Part shown: positions 18,866 through 29,618 of the stretch, one piece after another
Layout of the letters: each line of letters starts with the position of its first letter
Position numbering within the stretch: position 1 is the stretch's first letter
Assembly: GCF_000264295.1 (NCBI RefSeq)
Contig: NZ_AJXT01000021.1
Span: 1-64,000, forward strand
Origin: Rhodanobacter spathiphylli B39
GTDB lineage: Bacteria > Pseudomonadota > Gammaproteobacteria > Xanthomonadales > Rhodanobacteraceae
Length of the DNA: 64,000 bases
Reading direction: 5' to 3'
Translations under genes and position numbers: made by a program
Notes under the pieces: model-generated
Databases searched by the model: none
Told to the model about the DNA's origin: nothing
The model's input: the letters and a program-made list of their open reading frames with translations, nothing else

Positions 18866-19503
18866 GGCATTCCGCCATCATCCTCGCCACCCTCGCGCTG
18901 GCGTTGGCTACGCTGGGTTCGGCCCATGCCCGCCAGGACGACATCGACATCAACCGCCTGACCGGCAGCCTCAACCAGCTCGCCAGCGATCCCAGCCTTG
19001 GCGCCTACGCCCAGGCCGAACAGGCCCGTGCCCGCGACGCCATCAACCGGCTGGCCCAGGCCGGCTCGCGCGAACGGCCGCATGCGCTCTATCTGGCCGA
19101 GCGTCGCGTCGACCTGGCCAAGACTGCCGCCCAGGTGCAGGACGCCCAGGTCAAGCTGACCCAGCTCGACCGCGAACACGACCAGATCCTGCTGGACAAC
19201 AGTCGCCGTGATGCGGAGCTGGCCCGGCGCGAGCTGGAGCGGCAGCGCCTGCAATACCAGCTGGCGCAGGAGGAGGCGGCCCGGCTGCAGGCGCAAGGGC
19301 TGGAGTATTCGCAGGCGGCCGACCAGGCCCGGGCCGAAGCGGATCGGGCGAAGAAGCTGGCTGCGGCGCAGAGCAAGGTGGCACGCGCCGCCAAGCGGCA
19401 GGCCGAGCTGGCGGCCCAGGCCGCCAAGGCGTTGCGCTCGCAGATGGAAAGCGCGGACAAGCCTTCCGCGACCGATGCCAAGCCGTCCGGCCAGCATCGC
19501 TGA
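18862..19503 (+). CDS. Periplasmic coiled-coil protein (DUF4398 partner)
   Basis: A 213-residue protein with a cleavable signal (about 1-24, ending AHARQ) and then almost continuous helix rich in Ala, Gln, Arg and Glu (residues 60-200), predicted to be a long coiled coil. The N-terminal part has a LxxAxRRVDLAKTAAQ segment like the first DUF4398 gene. In many proteobacteria a similar protein precedes an OmpA-domain protein; no OmpA domain is seen here. It overlaps the upstream lipoprotein gene by ATGA, implying a shared complex. Function not known. Confidence 0.8.
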   Translation: MRHSAIILATLALALATLGSAHARQDDIDINRLTGSLNQLASDPSLGAYAQAEQARARDAINRLAQAGSRERPHALYLAERRVDLAKTAAQVQDAQVKLTQLDREHDQILLDNSRRDAELARRELERQRLQYQLAQEEAARLQAQGLEYSQAADQARAEADRAKKLAAAQSKVARAAKRQAELAAQAAKALRSQMESADKPSATDAKPSGQHR

Positions 19504-19828
19504 GCGGTCGTTTCCGAACCCCGTTAGGGTCGCGGAAGAAAGTCGTTGAGTGGATGTAAAAGACTGTTTTGGCAGTTTTTTACGGAACTTTCCACGCTTC
19601 TCGAAAGTGCCCTCGAAACGCTTGCACCCCCTCTGGCGGGGGAGTAGGGTCAAAGTCCCACGGGGCATCCCGACCCCGTGGGTCATTGACCGAACCATGC
19701 ACGCATTCCTCGCTTCGAAAGCTTCCTCCGCATCCGGGATTCCGGCGCGGATCGAGGGTGCGCGCCCCGGTTCACCGTCTGCGGACGGCCGGTAGCGTCC
19801 GCACGTCAACTCGCGAGGAGGTCGGACC
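19504..19828. other. Intergenic region with long structured hairpin
   Basis: No supported gene. Its main feature is an inverted repeat at 19648-19691: GGTCAA and TTGACC outside, CCCACGGGG and CCCCGTGGG inside, separated by short mismatches, giving about 16 base pairs around an eight-base loop. A second GC hairpin (CCCCC/GGGGG) lies at 19627-19642. The region ends at a strong GAGGAGG site for ydcH. An 81-codon frame at 19550-19795 crosses the hairpin and has no coding look. Confidence 0.6.
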
Positions 19829-20056
19829 ATGTTTGAAAACCAGCAGCGTGATGATGTCGAGGCATTGATGAAGGCCGATGCGGAATTCCGGCGGCTTTAC
19901 CAGCATCACAGGGAACTCGACAGCAAGGTGCACGACGCCGACATCGGCGTGCTGCCCATCGACGACATGACCCTGGCCAGCATGAAGAAGGAAAAACTGC
20001 TGGCCAAGGCCCGACTCGAACGCATGTGGGCAGACCGGGCGCATCTCGTCCACTGA
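19829..20056 (+). CDS. YdcH family protein (DUF465)
   Basis: A 75-residue cytoplasmic protein of the YdcH/SlyX-like helical hairpin family: the DAEFRRLYQHHRELDSKV helix and the ASMKKEKLLAKARLE helix are diagnostic. Such proteins are short coiled coils of unknown role, often found alone. GAGGAGG nine bases before the ATG is a strong ribosome-binding site. It lies alone between a structured intergenic region and a GC hairpin before cbs. Confidence 0.85.
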   Translation: MFENQQRDDVEALMKADAEFRRLYQHHRELDSKVHDADIGVLPIDDMTLASMKKEKLLAKARLERMWADRAHLVH

Positions 20057-20074
20057 ACTCGGTTGTTCGCGAAC

Positions 20075-20119
20075 GCGGCCCCGGGCCCTTCCGCCAGACG
20101 GAAAGGGTGCCGGGGCCGC
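20075..20119. terminator. Long GC hairpin between ydcH and cbs
   Basis: GCGGCCCCGG / CCGGGGCCGC pairs outside and CCCTTCCG / CGGAAAGGG inside, giving a stem of about 18 pairs with a single bulge. There is no T run, so it may act as a pause or Rho-assisted end, or as an mRNA-end stabiliser. Confidence 0.55.
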
Positions 20120-20211
20120 CGCGTTTGCACTGTCCGCTGCGGGCGCTCGGGTATCATGGCCCTCTTGTCGCGACGGTCTTCATCCCGTCGCAACCACATC
20201 ACGGAGCCCCC

Positions 20212-21582
20212 ATGACGGTTCACCAGAGCGTTCTTGAATTGATCGGCCGCACCCCGATGGTCCGCACCCAGCGCCTGGACACCGGCCTGTGCCAGCTGTT
20301 CCTCAAGCTGGAGAGCGCCAACCCCGGCGGCTCGATCAAGGATCGCATCGGCCTGTCGATGATCGAGGGTGCCGAGAAGGACGGCCGCATCCGCCCGGGC
20401 GACATCCTGGTCGAAGGCACCGCCGGCAACACCGGCCTTGGCCTGGCCCTGGTGGCGCAGGCCAAGGGCTACCGCCTGATCCTGGTGGTGCCGGACAAGA
20501 TGAGCCGCGAGAAGATCTTCAACCTGAAGGCGATGGGCGCCGAGGTGGTGCTGACCCGTTCCGACGTGGCCAAGGGTCACCCCGAGTATTACCAGGACAT
20601 GGCCGAGCGGATCGCCCGCGAGACGCCCGGCGCGTACTTCATCAACCAGTTCGGCAACCCCGACAACCCGGCCGCGCACATCGCCACCACCGGGCCCGAA
20701 ATCCTCGAGCAGATGGACGGCCAAGTCGACGCGATCGTGCTCGGCTGCGGTTCGTCCGGCACGCTGAGCGGCCTGTCGAAATTCTTCGCCGAGCACTCGC
20801 CGCAGACCGAACTGGTGCTGGCCGACCCGGTCGGTTCCATCCTTGCCGAATACATCAACGAGGGCACGCTCTCGACCAAGTCGGCCAGCTGGATGGTCGA
20901 AGGCATCGGCGAGGACTTCCTGCCGGGCATCAGCGACTTCACCCGGGTGAAGAAGGCCTACGCGATCCCCGACAAGGAAAGCTTCCTCACCGCCCGCGAG
21001 CTGCTGGCGAAGGAAGGCGTGCTGGGCGGCTCGTCCACCGGCACCCTGCTGGCCGCGGCGCTGCGCTACTGCCGCGAGCAGACCACGTCGAAGCGCGTGG
21101 TGACCCTGGTCTGCGACACCGGCAACAAGTATCTGTCCAAGCTGTACAACGACTACTGGATGCTCGACAACGGCTTCATCGAGCGCGAGCAGCACGGCGA
21201 CTTGCGCGACCTGCTGCTGCGCCCGTTCGCCCAGCGCGACACCGTGGTGGTCGGCCCCAATGAATTGCTGATCACCGCCTACAACCGCATGAAGCTGTAC
21301 GACGTGTCGCAGCTGCCGGTGATGGACGGCCGCAAGCTGGTGGGCATCGTCGACGAGTCGGACGTGCTGATGCACGTGCACGCCGACGAGTCGCGTTTCC
21401 GCGATTCGGTGTCGAGCGCCATGATCACCAGCCTGCAGAAACTCGACGTGCGCTCGCCGGTCGAGTCGCTGCTGCCGGTGTTCGAGCGCGGCCATGTGGC
21501 CATCGTGGTCGACGGCGACGACTTCCTCGGCCTGATCACCCGCATCGACCTGCTGAACTGGTTGCGTCGCAAGGTGAACTGA
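20212..21582 (+). CDS. cbs: Cystathionine beta-synthase (pyridoxal enzyme with CBS pair)
   Basis: A 456-residue PLP enzyme. The catalytic fold has LIGRTPMV, the PLP Lys43 in NPGGSIKDRIG, the Asn loop GTAGNTG and the phosphate loop GCGSSGTLSG. Two CBS domains form the last ~125 residues, the layout of CBS rather than CysK or CysM, which lack them. It condenses homocysteine with serine to give cystathionine. ACGGAG lies seven bases before the ATG. In many xanthomonads this gene neighbours the gamma-lyase; here the metB-like gene is about 31 kb away. Confidence 0.93.
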   Translation: MTVHQSVLELIGRTPMVRTQRLDTGLCQLFLKLESANPGGSIKDRIGLSMIEGAEKDGRIRPGDILVEGTAGNTGLGLALVAQAKGYRLILVVPDKMSREKIFNLKAMGAEVVLTRSDVAKGHPEYYQDMAERIARETPGAYFINQFGNPDNPAAHIATTGPEILEQMDGQVDAIVLGCGSSGTLSGLSKFFAEHSPQTELVLADPVGSILAEYINEGTLSTKSASWMVEGIGEDFLPGISDFTRVKKAYAIPDKESFLTARELLAKEGVLGGSSTGTLLAAALRYCREQTTSKRVVTLVCDTGNKYLSKLYNDYWMLDNGFIEREQHGDLRDLLLRPFAQRDTVVVGPNELLITAYNRMKLYDVSQLPVMDGRKLVGIVDESDVLMHVHADESRFRDSVSSAMITSLQKLDVRSPVESLLPVFERGHVAIVVDGDDFLGLITRIDLLNWLRRKVN

Positions 21583-21692
21583 TGACCCGGCCCGCCACAT
21601 GCCCGAAAGGCTGCAGTCAGGTCGCACACGCATAATCACTCATCCCCCGACGGGGCCGGAGGTCCCGTCTTTCACCCAAGGAAACCTGCTCG

Positions 21693-23522
<1,830 letters not shown>

Positions 23523-23563
23523 TTCCGCGCTTCACCCCGGCACGGGATGTGCCGTCGCATGTG

Positions 23564-23589
23564 AAGGCCCCGGTCCACGCCGGGGCCTT
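23564..23589. terminator. Bidirectional hairpin after glmS
   Basis: AAGGCCCCGG / CCGGGGCCTT is a perfect ten-base stem around a six-base loop between the convergent glmS and TonB-dependent receptor genes. Only short T stretches flank it, so it is terminator-like in both directions. Confidence 0.7.
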
Positions 23590-23602
23590 CGCCGTCTGGC
23601 AG

Positions 23603-26152
23603 CTAGAACTCCTGCTTGAAGCGGATGCCGATCGTGCGCGGCAGGCTGTAGCCGGTGTAGACCTGACCGTTCGGGTATGACGTCACCACCCCGTGCGCGC
23701 CGCAGACGTCGACGCCGCACTCGGTGTACTTGTATTGCGCCGAGCGCTTGTCGAACGCGTTGTTGATGTAGACGTCGGCCGACCAGCTGCCTTTCTGCAC
23801 GCCGGCCGACAGATCCAGCGTGGTGTAGGCGGGCAGGTCGCCGAGCAGCGCCCGCTCGCTCAGGCGCAGGTCGGTGGTGCGCTTGCCGACGTGGACCAGT
23901 GCCGCCTGCACGAACGCGTCGCTGTCACCGATGTTGAAGCTGTAATGCGCGATCAGGTTGCCCTTGAACTTCGGCGTGATCGGCAGCTGGGTGCCCTTGG
24001 GCGCCAGCGGTCCCGACACTACGCTGCCGTCCTGCGGGTTGAGCGAGCCGGGCGGGCAGTCGGTGATCGGGCGCCCGCTGGCGTCGGTGAAGCCGCAGTA
24101 GTTGGCGGTCAGCCGCGCCCGGTACATCGCCCAGCCGGCGGTCAGTTGCAGGTTGTAGGAGGCCTGCCAGTTCAGTTGCGATTCGAGACCTTCGATGCGG
24201 GCGGAGTTGGCGTTCTTGATTTCGGTGAGGCCGTTTGCGCCGAGGATCGGGAACTGGAAGTCGTTCCAGGTTTCGCGGAACACCGCGCCGTTGAAGGACA
24301 CCCGGTTGTCCAGCCACGAAGTCTTCCAGCCCAGCTCCTGGTTGATCAGGAAGTCGGCGTGGTATGGCAGCAAGGTGCCGCGCCGGTTGACGCCGCCGGG
24401 GCGGAAGCCCTCGGAGCGGGTGGCGTAGATCATCTTGGTGTCGCTGATGTTCCAGGTCAGGTTGAACTTGGTGAGGTTGCCGCTTTCCTTCACCTTCTTG
24501 TTGAAGTCCAGGCACGGTGCGCCCATGAACGGATCGGGCGACACGCAGGCGGCCTCGCCCTGGCTGGAGGAGAAGCCCGCGCCGTAGCCGAAATAGCCGT
24601 ACAGCTGGTTGCTGGTGCGGTAATAGCGCTCGCCGATGGTGCCGGTGAGCACGTCGGGGATGAAGTCCCAAGACAGTTCGCCGAACAGCGCCTCGTCGCG
24701 GTCGTAGCGCATCTGCCGGGTCAGCCAGATGGTGTCGTTCCAGCCGCTGACGGAGAGCGCGTCGGCCAGGCCGTCGACCTGGTAGTTCTGCATGATGTCG
24801 TGCTTCTGCTTCTGCCAGAACGCACCGGCGACCAGGCGCAGGCGATCGTCCGCCGGTGACACCAGGCGCAGCTCGTGGCTGCTGTTGGTGTAGCCGTCGC
24901 GATCGCTGATGTGCTGCGACGGATTCACCAGCGCGCCGTTGTTGTCATAGAACGATGCACCGGAGCCGTACAGCGCGTCGTACCAGAAGCCGTAGTCGCT
25001 GTAGTCGGTCTGCTCTTCCTGGTTGCGCTTGAGGTGCGCGTAGGCATAGGTCAGGTCGAAGTTGCCGATCTTGCCCTGCACGGTCAGCGCGCCCTGCCAC
25101 CAGCGATCGTTGACGCGCTCGGGATAGAAGTGCGTGACAGCCAGGTCGCCCACCGCCGGGTCGCTGGCGAAGTTGCCGTGCGAGATGGTCTGCTGCCCCA
25201 TCAGCATCGGCGTGATCGACCAGTTGTCGTCGAGGTCGACCTTCAGCGCGGCGCGCGCGCCGGTGATGTTGGCGTCGTTGTAGTTGTCTTTTGCATGGCC
25301 GACGCACTGGGATGCCGATGACGGCGAGCTTCCGCTCGCCGTGCAGCCCGGCGCGTTGCTGATGGTGATGCCCGAGGTGGGGAAGGTACGCGAGCCGGCC
25401 TTGTTGTCGATGTAGCCGGCATCGTGCTCGCGCCAGCCGACCAGGCGGATCGCGGCCGTCGAATTGATCGGCAGGTTGAGCATGCCCTCGCCCGTGTAGC
25501 CGATGCCGCCGTGCGCGAGCGTGTCCACGCCGAGGCTGTAGCTGGCCGCGTAACCGCTGGGGTCGGGCTTGTTGGTGATGATGCGCAGGGCGCCGGCCTC
25601 GGCGCTGGCGCCGTACAGCGTGCCCTGCGGGCCGGCCAGGACCTCGATGCGGGCGATGTCGTACATGTGGATGTCGAGCGGGCCCTGGATCGTCGTCACC
25701 GGCTGGTCGTCGAGGTAGACGCCCACGCTCGGCTGCGAGCCGGAGTGGTTGGTGTTGCCGCCGCTGGTCACGCCGCGCATGTAGATCGAGACGAAGCCGG
25801 GCCCGGTGGCGATGCCGCCACCGCCTTGCTGGAAGGTCACGCTGGGCAGGTACTTCACGTAGTCGTCGAAACTCTTCACGTGCAGCGCTTCGAGCTGGTC
25901 GGTGGCCAGCACGTCCATGCTGATCGGCACCTTCTGCAGGTTCTCCGTGCGCTTCTGCGCGGTCACCGTGACCACGCTGAGCGTGGTGGCTTTCTGCTTT
26001 GTCGATGACGTGGTGTCGGGCGGCGTGGGCTGCCCGGTGTCCTGCGCCATGGCGGGCGCCGCCATGGCGAGGCAGATGGCGGCCGCCAGCGGCAACCGGA
26101 TCAACGTCGCCCGTCGGGCGTTCATGGCCTGTCTGGAACTGCTTGCATGCAT
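23603..26152 (-). CDS. TonB-dependent receptor
   Basis: An 849-residue outer-membrane receptor. A signal peptide ends AMAQ (about residue 37). A TonB-box-like VVTVTAQKR follows, then the plug domain (SMDVLATDQLEALHV, VSIYMRGVTSGGN, GTLYGASAEAGALRIIT) and the 22-strand barrel ending in IRFKQEF with a C-terminal Phe. It resembles the OAR/ferric-siderophore group by general pattern, but ligand specificity is not readable. GAGGGG before the ATG supports the start at 26152. The gene follows the TPR-sulfotransferase by 50 bases in the same direction, a pairing seen repeatedly in xanthomonads. Confidence 0.92.
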   Translation of the reverse strand: MHASSSRQAMNARRATLIRLPLAAAICLAMAAPAMAQDTGQPTPPDTTSSTKQKATTLSVVTVTAQKRTENLQKVPISMDVLATDQLEALHVKSFDDYVKYLPSVTFQQGGGGIATGPGFVSIYMRGVTSGGNTNHSGSQPSVGVYLDDQPVTTIQGPLDIHMYDIARIEVLAGPQGTLYGASAEAGALRIITNKPDPSGYAASYSLGVDTLAHGGIGYTGEGMLNLPINSTAAIRLVGWREHDAGYIDNKAGSRTFPTSGITISNAPGCTASGSSPSSASQCVGHAKDNYNDANITGARAALKVDLDDNWSITPMLMGQQTISHGNFASDPAVGDLAVTHFYPERVNDRWWQGALTVQGKIGNFDLTYAYAHLKRNQEEQTDYSDYGFWYDALYGSGASFYDNNGALVNPSQHISDRDGYTNSSHELRLVSPADDRLRLVAGAFWQKQKHDIMQNYQVDGLADALSVSGWNDTIWLTRQMRYDRDEALFGELSWDFIPDVLTGTIGERYYRTSNQLYGYFGYGAGFSSSQGEAACVSPDPFMGAPCLDFNKKVKESGNLTKFNLTWNISDTKMIYATRSEGFRPGGVNRRGTLLPYHADFLINQELGWKTSWLDNRVSFNGAVFRETWNDFQFPILGANGLTEIKNANSARIEGLESQLNWQASYNLQLTAGWAMYRARLTANYCGFTDASGRPITDCPPGSLNPQDGSVVSGPLAPKGTQLPITPKFKGNLIAHYSFNIGDSDAFVQAALVHVGKRTTDLRLSERALLGDLPAYTTLDLSAGVQKGSWSADVYINNAFDKRSAQYKYTECGVDVCGAHGVVTSYPNGQVYTGYSLPRTIGIRFKQEF

Positions 26153-26202
26153 GCGATTTCCCCTCATCCGGTGAACGGCAAACCAACCCAACCCCCAACT
26201 TC

Positions 26203-28221
26203 TCAGGTGAAGCCCGGCACCTCTGGATAGCTGTCCAGCACCGGCCCGAGCGCCTGTTCCAGCGGCCCCAGCCACGGCGCAAAGCGGCGCCAGTGGTCCA
26301 CGCCCTCGCGATAGATCGGGCGGCGCACCTGCTCGGAACTCGCGGTGTGCACCGGCCGCGGATTCTCGAAGAAGCGCAGGCAGGCGTCCTCGAACGGCAG
26401 GCCGCAATAATCCAGCAGGCGACGCACCTCGCCCTCGGTGTCCGCCACCATGCGCTCGTAGAACACGCGGTGGATGCGCCCGGGCAGCACCGTGTCGAAG
26501 TGCGCCATCAGGCGGACGTAGTCGTGGTAATAGCGACCGACGTCCTCGAGGTCGTAGCTGAAACTCTGCCCGCGCGCGAAGTGCTGCTTGAACGCCGAGA
26601 AGCAGCACGCCAGCGGATGCCGGCGCGCGTCGATGATTCGGGCGTTCGGCAGCATCAGCTGGATCAGGCCGAGGTGCATGAAGTTGTTCGGCATCTTGTC
26701 GATGAACAGCGGCGCCGAGGTCTTGCGCTGGATGCGGGTGCGCGCGAGGTAGCGCTCGCCGAGCGCGCGCAGCGCGTCGGCGTCGAGCGCGGCCAGCGCA
26801 TCGTGGTAGGGCATCACGCCGTCGCCCTGGCCCTGCCGGCGCAGGCCGCGGGTGATCGAGGCGACTTCGGGCAGCTCCATCGTGCCCTCGACCTGGCTGT
26901 GGCTGGACAGGATCTGCTCGATCAGGGTGGAGCCGGCGCGCGGCAGCCCGACGACGAAGATCGGATCGCGCGCCGGGCAGCCCATGCCCGCGCGCGCGGC
27001 AAAGAACTCGCCGGTGTAGTGGGCGCAGGTGCGGGCCACCCGCGCGCTGGTCTCGTCCGCGCTGTAGTGCAGCTGCGCGCGACGGATCGCGTTGCCGCGC
27101 GCGTAGTGGGCGAACGAATCCGCGCAGGCGTCGGCATCCTCGCGCGCCTTGCCCATGGCGAACTCCAGGTGCAGGCGGTCTTCGTCCGACAGGTCGCTGC
27201 GCGCCAGCTGGTCGCTCATGGTGGCGAGGTCGGCCGCGCTAAAGCGGAAGGTCTTCAGGTTGGCCAGGCTCCACCAGACTTCGCCGAACGAAGGCAGGTG
27301 CTGCAGGCTGTGCCGGTAGGCGGCGATCGCGCGTTCGCCGAAGCCGGCAGTCTTCAGCGCGTGGCCGTAGCTCATCCACACCCGCGGGTTGTCCGGGTAG
27401 TTCTGCACCAGGTCGGCGTAGATCGCGATGGCCGGCTCGTAGTCGCCGATGCGGCACAACACCACCGCCTTGAGGTTGCGGTAGGCCGGGTGTTGCGGCT
27501 CGTTGGCCAGCAGGTGTTCGATCTGCGCGAGCGCCTGTTCGGGCTGGTTGCTGCGATGCAGGACCATGGCGTAGTGCTGGCGTGCGGCGTCGAAGCCGGG
27601 GGCCAGCTCGAGGCAGCGCGCGAGCAGGTTCAGCGCATCCTCGTTGCGGCCCACGCGGGCGGCGACCTCGGCGAACATGCGGATCGCCGCCACGTCGGTG
27701 GGCGCCTGCTTCAGATGCTCGCGCAGCAGCGCCTCGGCCTGCGGGACGCGGCCTCCGGCGAGCGCCACGGCGGCACCCATCAGGCGCGGGTCGTGGGTGG
27801 AATGCAGCACGTGCCTGGCATAGGCGGCGTCCGCCGCATCCTGCTCGCCGGCGGCCATCAGGTGGTCGCCGAGTTCGCGCCAGGCTTGCGGCAAATCGGG
27901 TTGCAACGCGACCGCGCGGCGCAGCGCGGCGATCGCCTCCTCGCCGCGGCCGAGCCGACCCAGCACCACGCCCAGGTCGAGCTGCAGCGCCGCCCATGTC
28001 GGTTGCGCAGGCACCAGCGGAAGCAGGATGTCGAGCGCGGCCCGGGCATCGCCCTGGCGCAGGCGCGCGGCGGCCAGCAGTTGCAGCGCCAGCGGATGGG
28101 CGCCGACTGCGTGCAGGATTTCTTCGAGTTGTTCCACCGCCAGTGCGGGGTCGCGTTGCAGCAGCCGCTCCGCGTGTGCCAGCGCCTGCTCCAGCGTGCC
28201 GCTGGCCGACGCCGCGGTCAT
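26203..28221 (-). CDS. TPR-containing sulfotransferase family protein
   Basis: A 672-residue protein with about ten tetratricopeptide-like helical repeats in residues 5-360 and a sulfotransferase-like domain from ~400. The 5'-phosphosulfate loop is FVVGLPRAGSTLIEQIL (around residue 415); downstream are DKMPNNF, a DARRHPLACCFS segment matching the 3'-phosphate loop, and a C-terminal RPIYREG. Family members use PAPS, but substrates are unknown and many may be non-sulfating. No signal peptide is visible, so it is probably cytoplasmic. GAGGCGA precedes the ATG. It precedes and probably is transcribed with the TonB-dependent receptor, suggesting a role in processing or modifying what that receptor handles. 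Confidence 0.88.
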   Translation of the reverse strand: MTAASASGTLEQALAHAERLLQRDPALAVEQLEEILHAVGAHPLALQLLAAARLRQGDARAALDILLPLVPAQPTWAALQLDLGVVLGRLGRGEEAIAALRRAVALQPDLPQAWRELGDHLMAAGEQDAADAAYARHVLHSTHDPRLMGAAVALAGGRVPQAEALLREHLKQAPTDVAAIRMFAEVAARVGRNEDALNLLARCLELAPGFDAARQHYAMVLHRSNQPEQALAQIEHLLANEPQHPAYRNLKAVVLCRIGDYEPAIAIYADLVQNYPDNPRVWMSYGHALKTAGFGERAIAAYRHSLQHLPSFGEVWWSLANLKTFRFSAADLATMSDQLARSDLSDEDRLHLEFAMGKAREDADACADSFAHYARGNAIRRAQLHYSADETSARVARTCAHYTGEFFAARAGMGCPARDPIFVVGLPRAGSTLIEQILSSHSQVEGTMELPEVASITRGLRRQGQGDGVMPYHDALAALDADALRALGERYLARTRIQRKTSAPLFIDKMPNNFMHLGLIQLMLPNARIIDARRHPLACCFSAFKQHFARGQSFSYDLEDVGRYYHDYVRLMAHFDTVLPGRIHRVFYERMVADTEGEVRRLLDYCGLPFEDACLRFFENPRPVHTASSEQVRRPIYREGVDHWRRFAPWLGPLEQALGPVLDSYPEVPGFT

Positions 28222-28333
28222 GCGTCGCCTCGTGGCGGCGACGGAAACGGCCCACGCGGGGCGACGGTCCGGAGTGACGACAGCGGTACGGCGCCTGGCA
28301 TGGAGGTAGCGGCCTCTCGCGGGGTTCGCCGCA

Positions 28334-28360
28334 ATCTACAACCGAATCCGGCTGGTAGAT
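28334..28360. promoter_or_regulatory. Inverted repeat in divergent promoter region
   Basis: ATCTAC and GTAGAT lie at the ends, with AACCG and CGGCT inside. It is an imperfect 27-base palindrome roughly midway in the 278-base gap between the divergent TPR-sulfotransferase (minus) and Rieske oxygenase (plus) genes, as an operator would be. Nothing else was recognised in that gap. Confidence 0.4.
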
Positions 28361-28499
28361 AGTGGCACCGGCGGGCACGGCGCAGCTGCGGTTGCCGCCG
28401 GTTCGACACAAGCGCTAGGCTCAGCCGGACGCTTCCGCCGGGCCGGGCGGGTCGCATCGGCCGGTTGTTCGCGGCCATCCAACCGGGGGAAAGCAATCC

Positions 28500-29570
28500 A
28501 TGCACACCGACACCGTCGTCGAACCGCTCGAACGGGCGCACGCCTTGCCGGCGCGCTACTACGCGGGGGAGGCGATGCTGGCGATGGAGCAGCGCGCGGT
28601 GTTCGGCCGCAGCTGGCAACTGGTGGCCCGGCAGGAACAGCTGGCCGAGCCGGGCGACCACGTGGTCGACCAGGTCGGTGGCGTGCCGCTGCTGCTGGTG
28701 CGCGGCCAGGACGGCGTGCTGCGGGCCTTTCCCAATGTCTGTCGCCACCGCGCCGGTCCGCTGGCGCTGTGCGACGGCAAGGGCGCGCGGGCGCTGCACT
28801 GCAAGTACCACGGCTGGACCTACACGCTGGAAGGCCAGCTGCGCAGCGCGCCGGAAATGCAGGACGCCGCCGACTTCCGCGTGGAGGACATCCGCCTGCC
28901 GCCGTTGCGCGTGCACGAGTGGCAGGGGCTGGTGTTCGTGGCGCTGGACGCCGCCGTGCCGCCGTTCGAGGAAGTCCATGGCGGCATCGCCGAACGCATC
29001 GCGCCGATCGACCTGGCGGCGATGCGCTACCTGCGCCGCGACACCTACGACATCGACTGCAACTGGAAGGTCTACGTCGACAATTACCTCGAGGGCTACC
29101 ACCTGCCGCACGTGCATCCGGGCCTGTCGAAGGTGCTCGACTACCGCGCCTACGACACCGAGCTGTTCGCCTGGTATTCGCTGCAGTCTTCGCCATTGCG
29201 CAACAGCACCGACATCTACGGGGACGGCGAGGCGTTCTATTACTTCGTCTACCCCAACATGATGCTCAACATCATGCCCGGCCGCCTGCAGACCAACCGC
29301 ATCCTGCCGCTGGGCCCGGGGCGCTGCCGCATCGTGTTCGACTACTACTACGCGCAGGACGCCGCGGCGCAGGCGCGCATGGAGGCCGACCGCAGCTTCA
29401 GCGACGAGGTGCAGAACGAGGACATCGGCATCTGCGAGGCGGTGCAGCGGGGACTGGCCTCCGGCGCGTACACGCCGGGCCGGCTCAACCCGAAGCGCGA
29501 AAGCGGCGTGTGGCATTTCCAGAACCTGTTGCGCGCGGCCTATGCGGGGCCGGCCGGCGAATCTGCATGA
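28500..29570 (+). CDS. Rieske non-heme iron oxygenase, alpha subunit
   Basis: A 356-residue oxygenase. The Rieske 2Fe-2S motif is CRHRAGPLALC...CKYHGW (C-x-H and C-x2-H). The mononuclear iron site is in EGYHLPHVHPGL, with a C-terminal acidic residue near NEDIGICEAV. It belongs to the choline/carnitine/betaine-type group of Rieske monooxygenases by its NYLEGYH and VYPNMMLNIMPGR stretches. These hydroxylate N-methyl or ring carbons, causing N-demethylation or C-N cleavage. A ferredoxin reductase partner is not next to it. Downstream an amino-acid permease and a TMADH-like enzyme share the operon, arguing for an N-methylated substrate. Confidence 0.88.
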   Translation: MHTDTVVEPLERAHALPARYYAGEAMLAMEQRAVFGRSWQLVARQEQLAEPGDHVVDQVGGVPLLLVRGQDGVLRAFPNVCRHRAGPLALCDGKGARALHCKYHGWTYTLEGQLRSAPEMQDAADFRVEDIRLPPLRVHEWQGLVFVALDAAVPPFEEVHGGIAERIAPIDLAAMRYLRRDTYDIDCNWKVYVDNYLEGYHLPHVHPGLSKVLDYRAYDTELFAWYSLQSSPLRNSTDIYGDGEAFYYFVYPNMMLNIMPGRLQTNRILPLGPGRCRIVFDYYYAQDAAAQARMEADRSFSDEVQNEDIGICEAVQRGLASGAYTPGRLNPKRESGVWHFQNLLRAAYAGPAGESA

Positions 29571-29618
29571 GTCCGTCGCCGCATGCGCTGCCACCGAAGC
29601 GGACAGGCGCACGTCGGG

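Noticed and set aside
19550-19795. 81-codon frame in the gap before ydcH
   Set aside because: It crosses a strong hairpin and shows no start site or recognisable pattern.
21583-21692. glmS ribozyme in the glmS leader
   Set aside because: The gap is only 110 bases and no conserved ribozyme core was recognised; the ribozyme is typical of Gram-positive bacteria.
25999-28362. 787-codon plus-strand frame opposite the TPR-sulfotransferase
   Set aside because: Arg/Ala/Gln-rich shadow of a well-supported gene; no motif.
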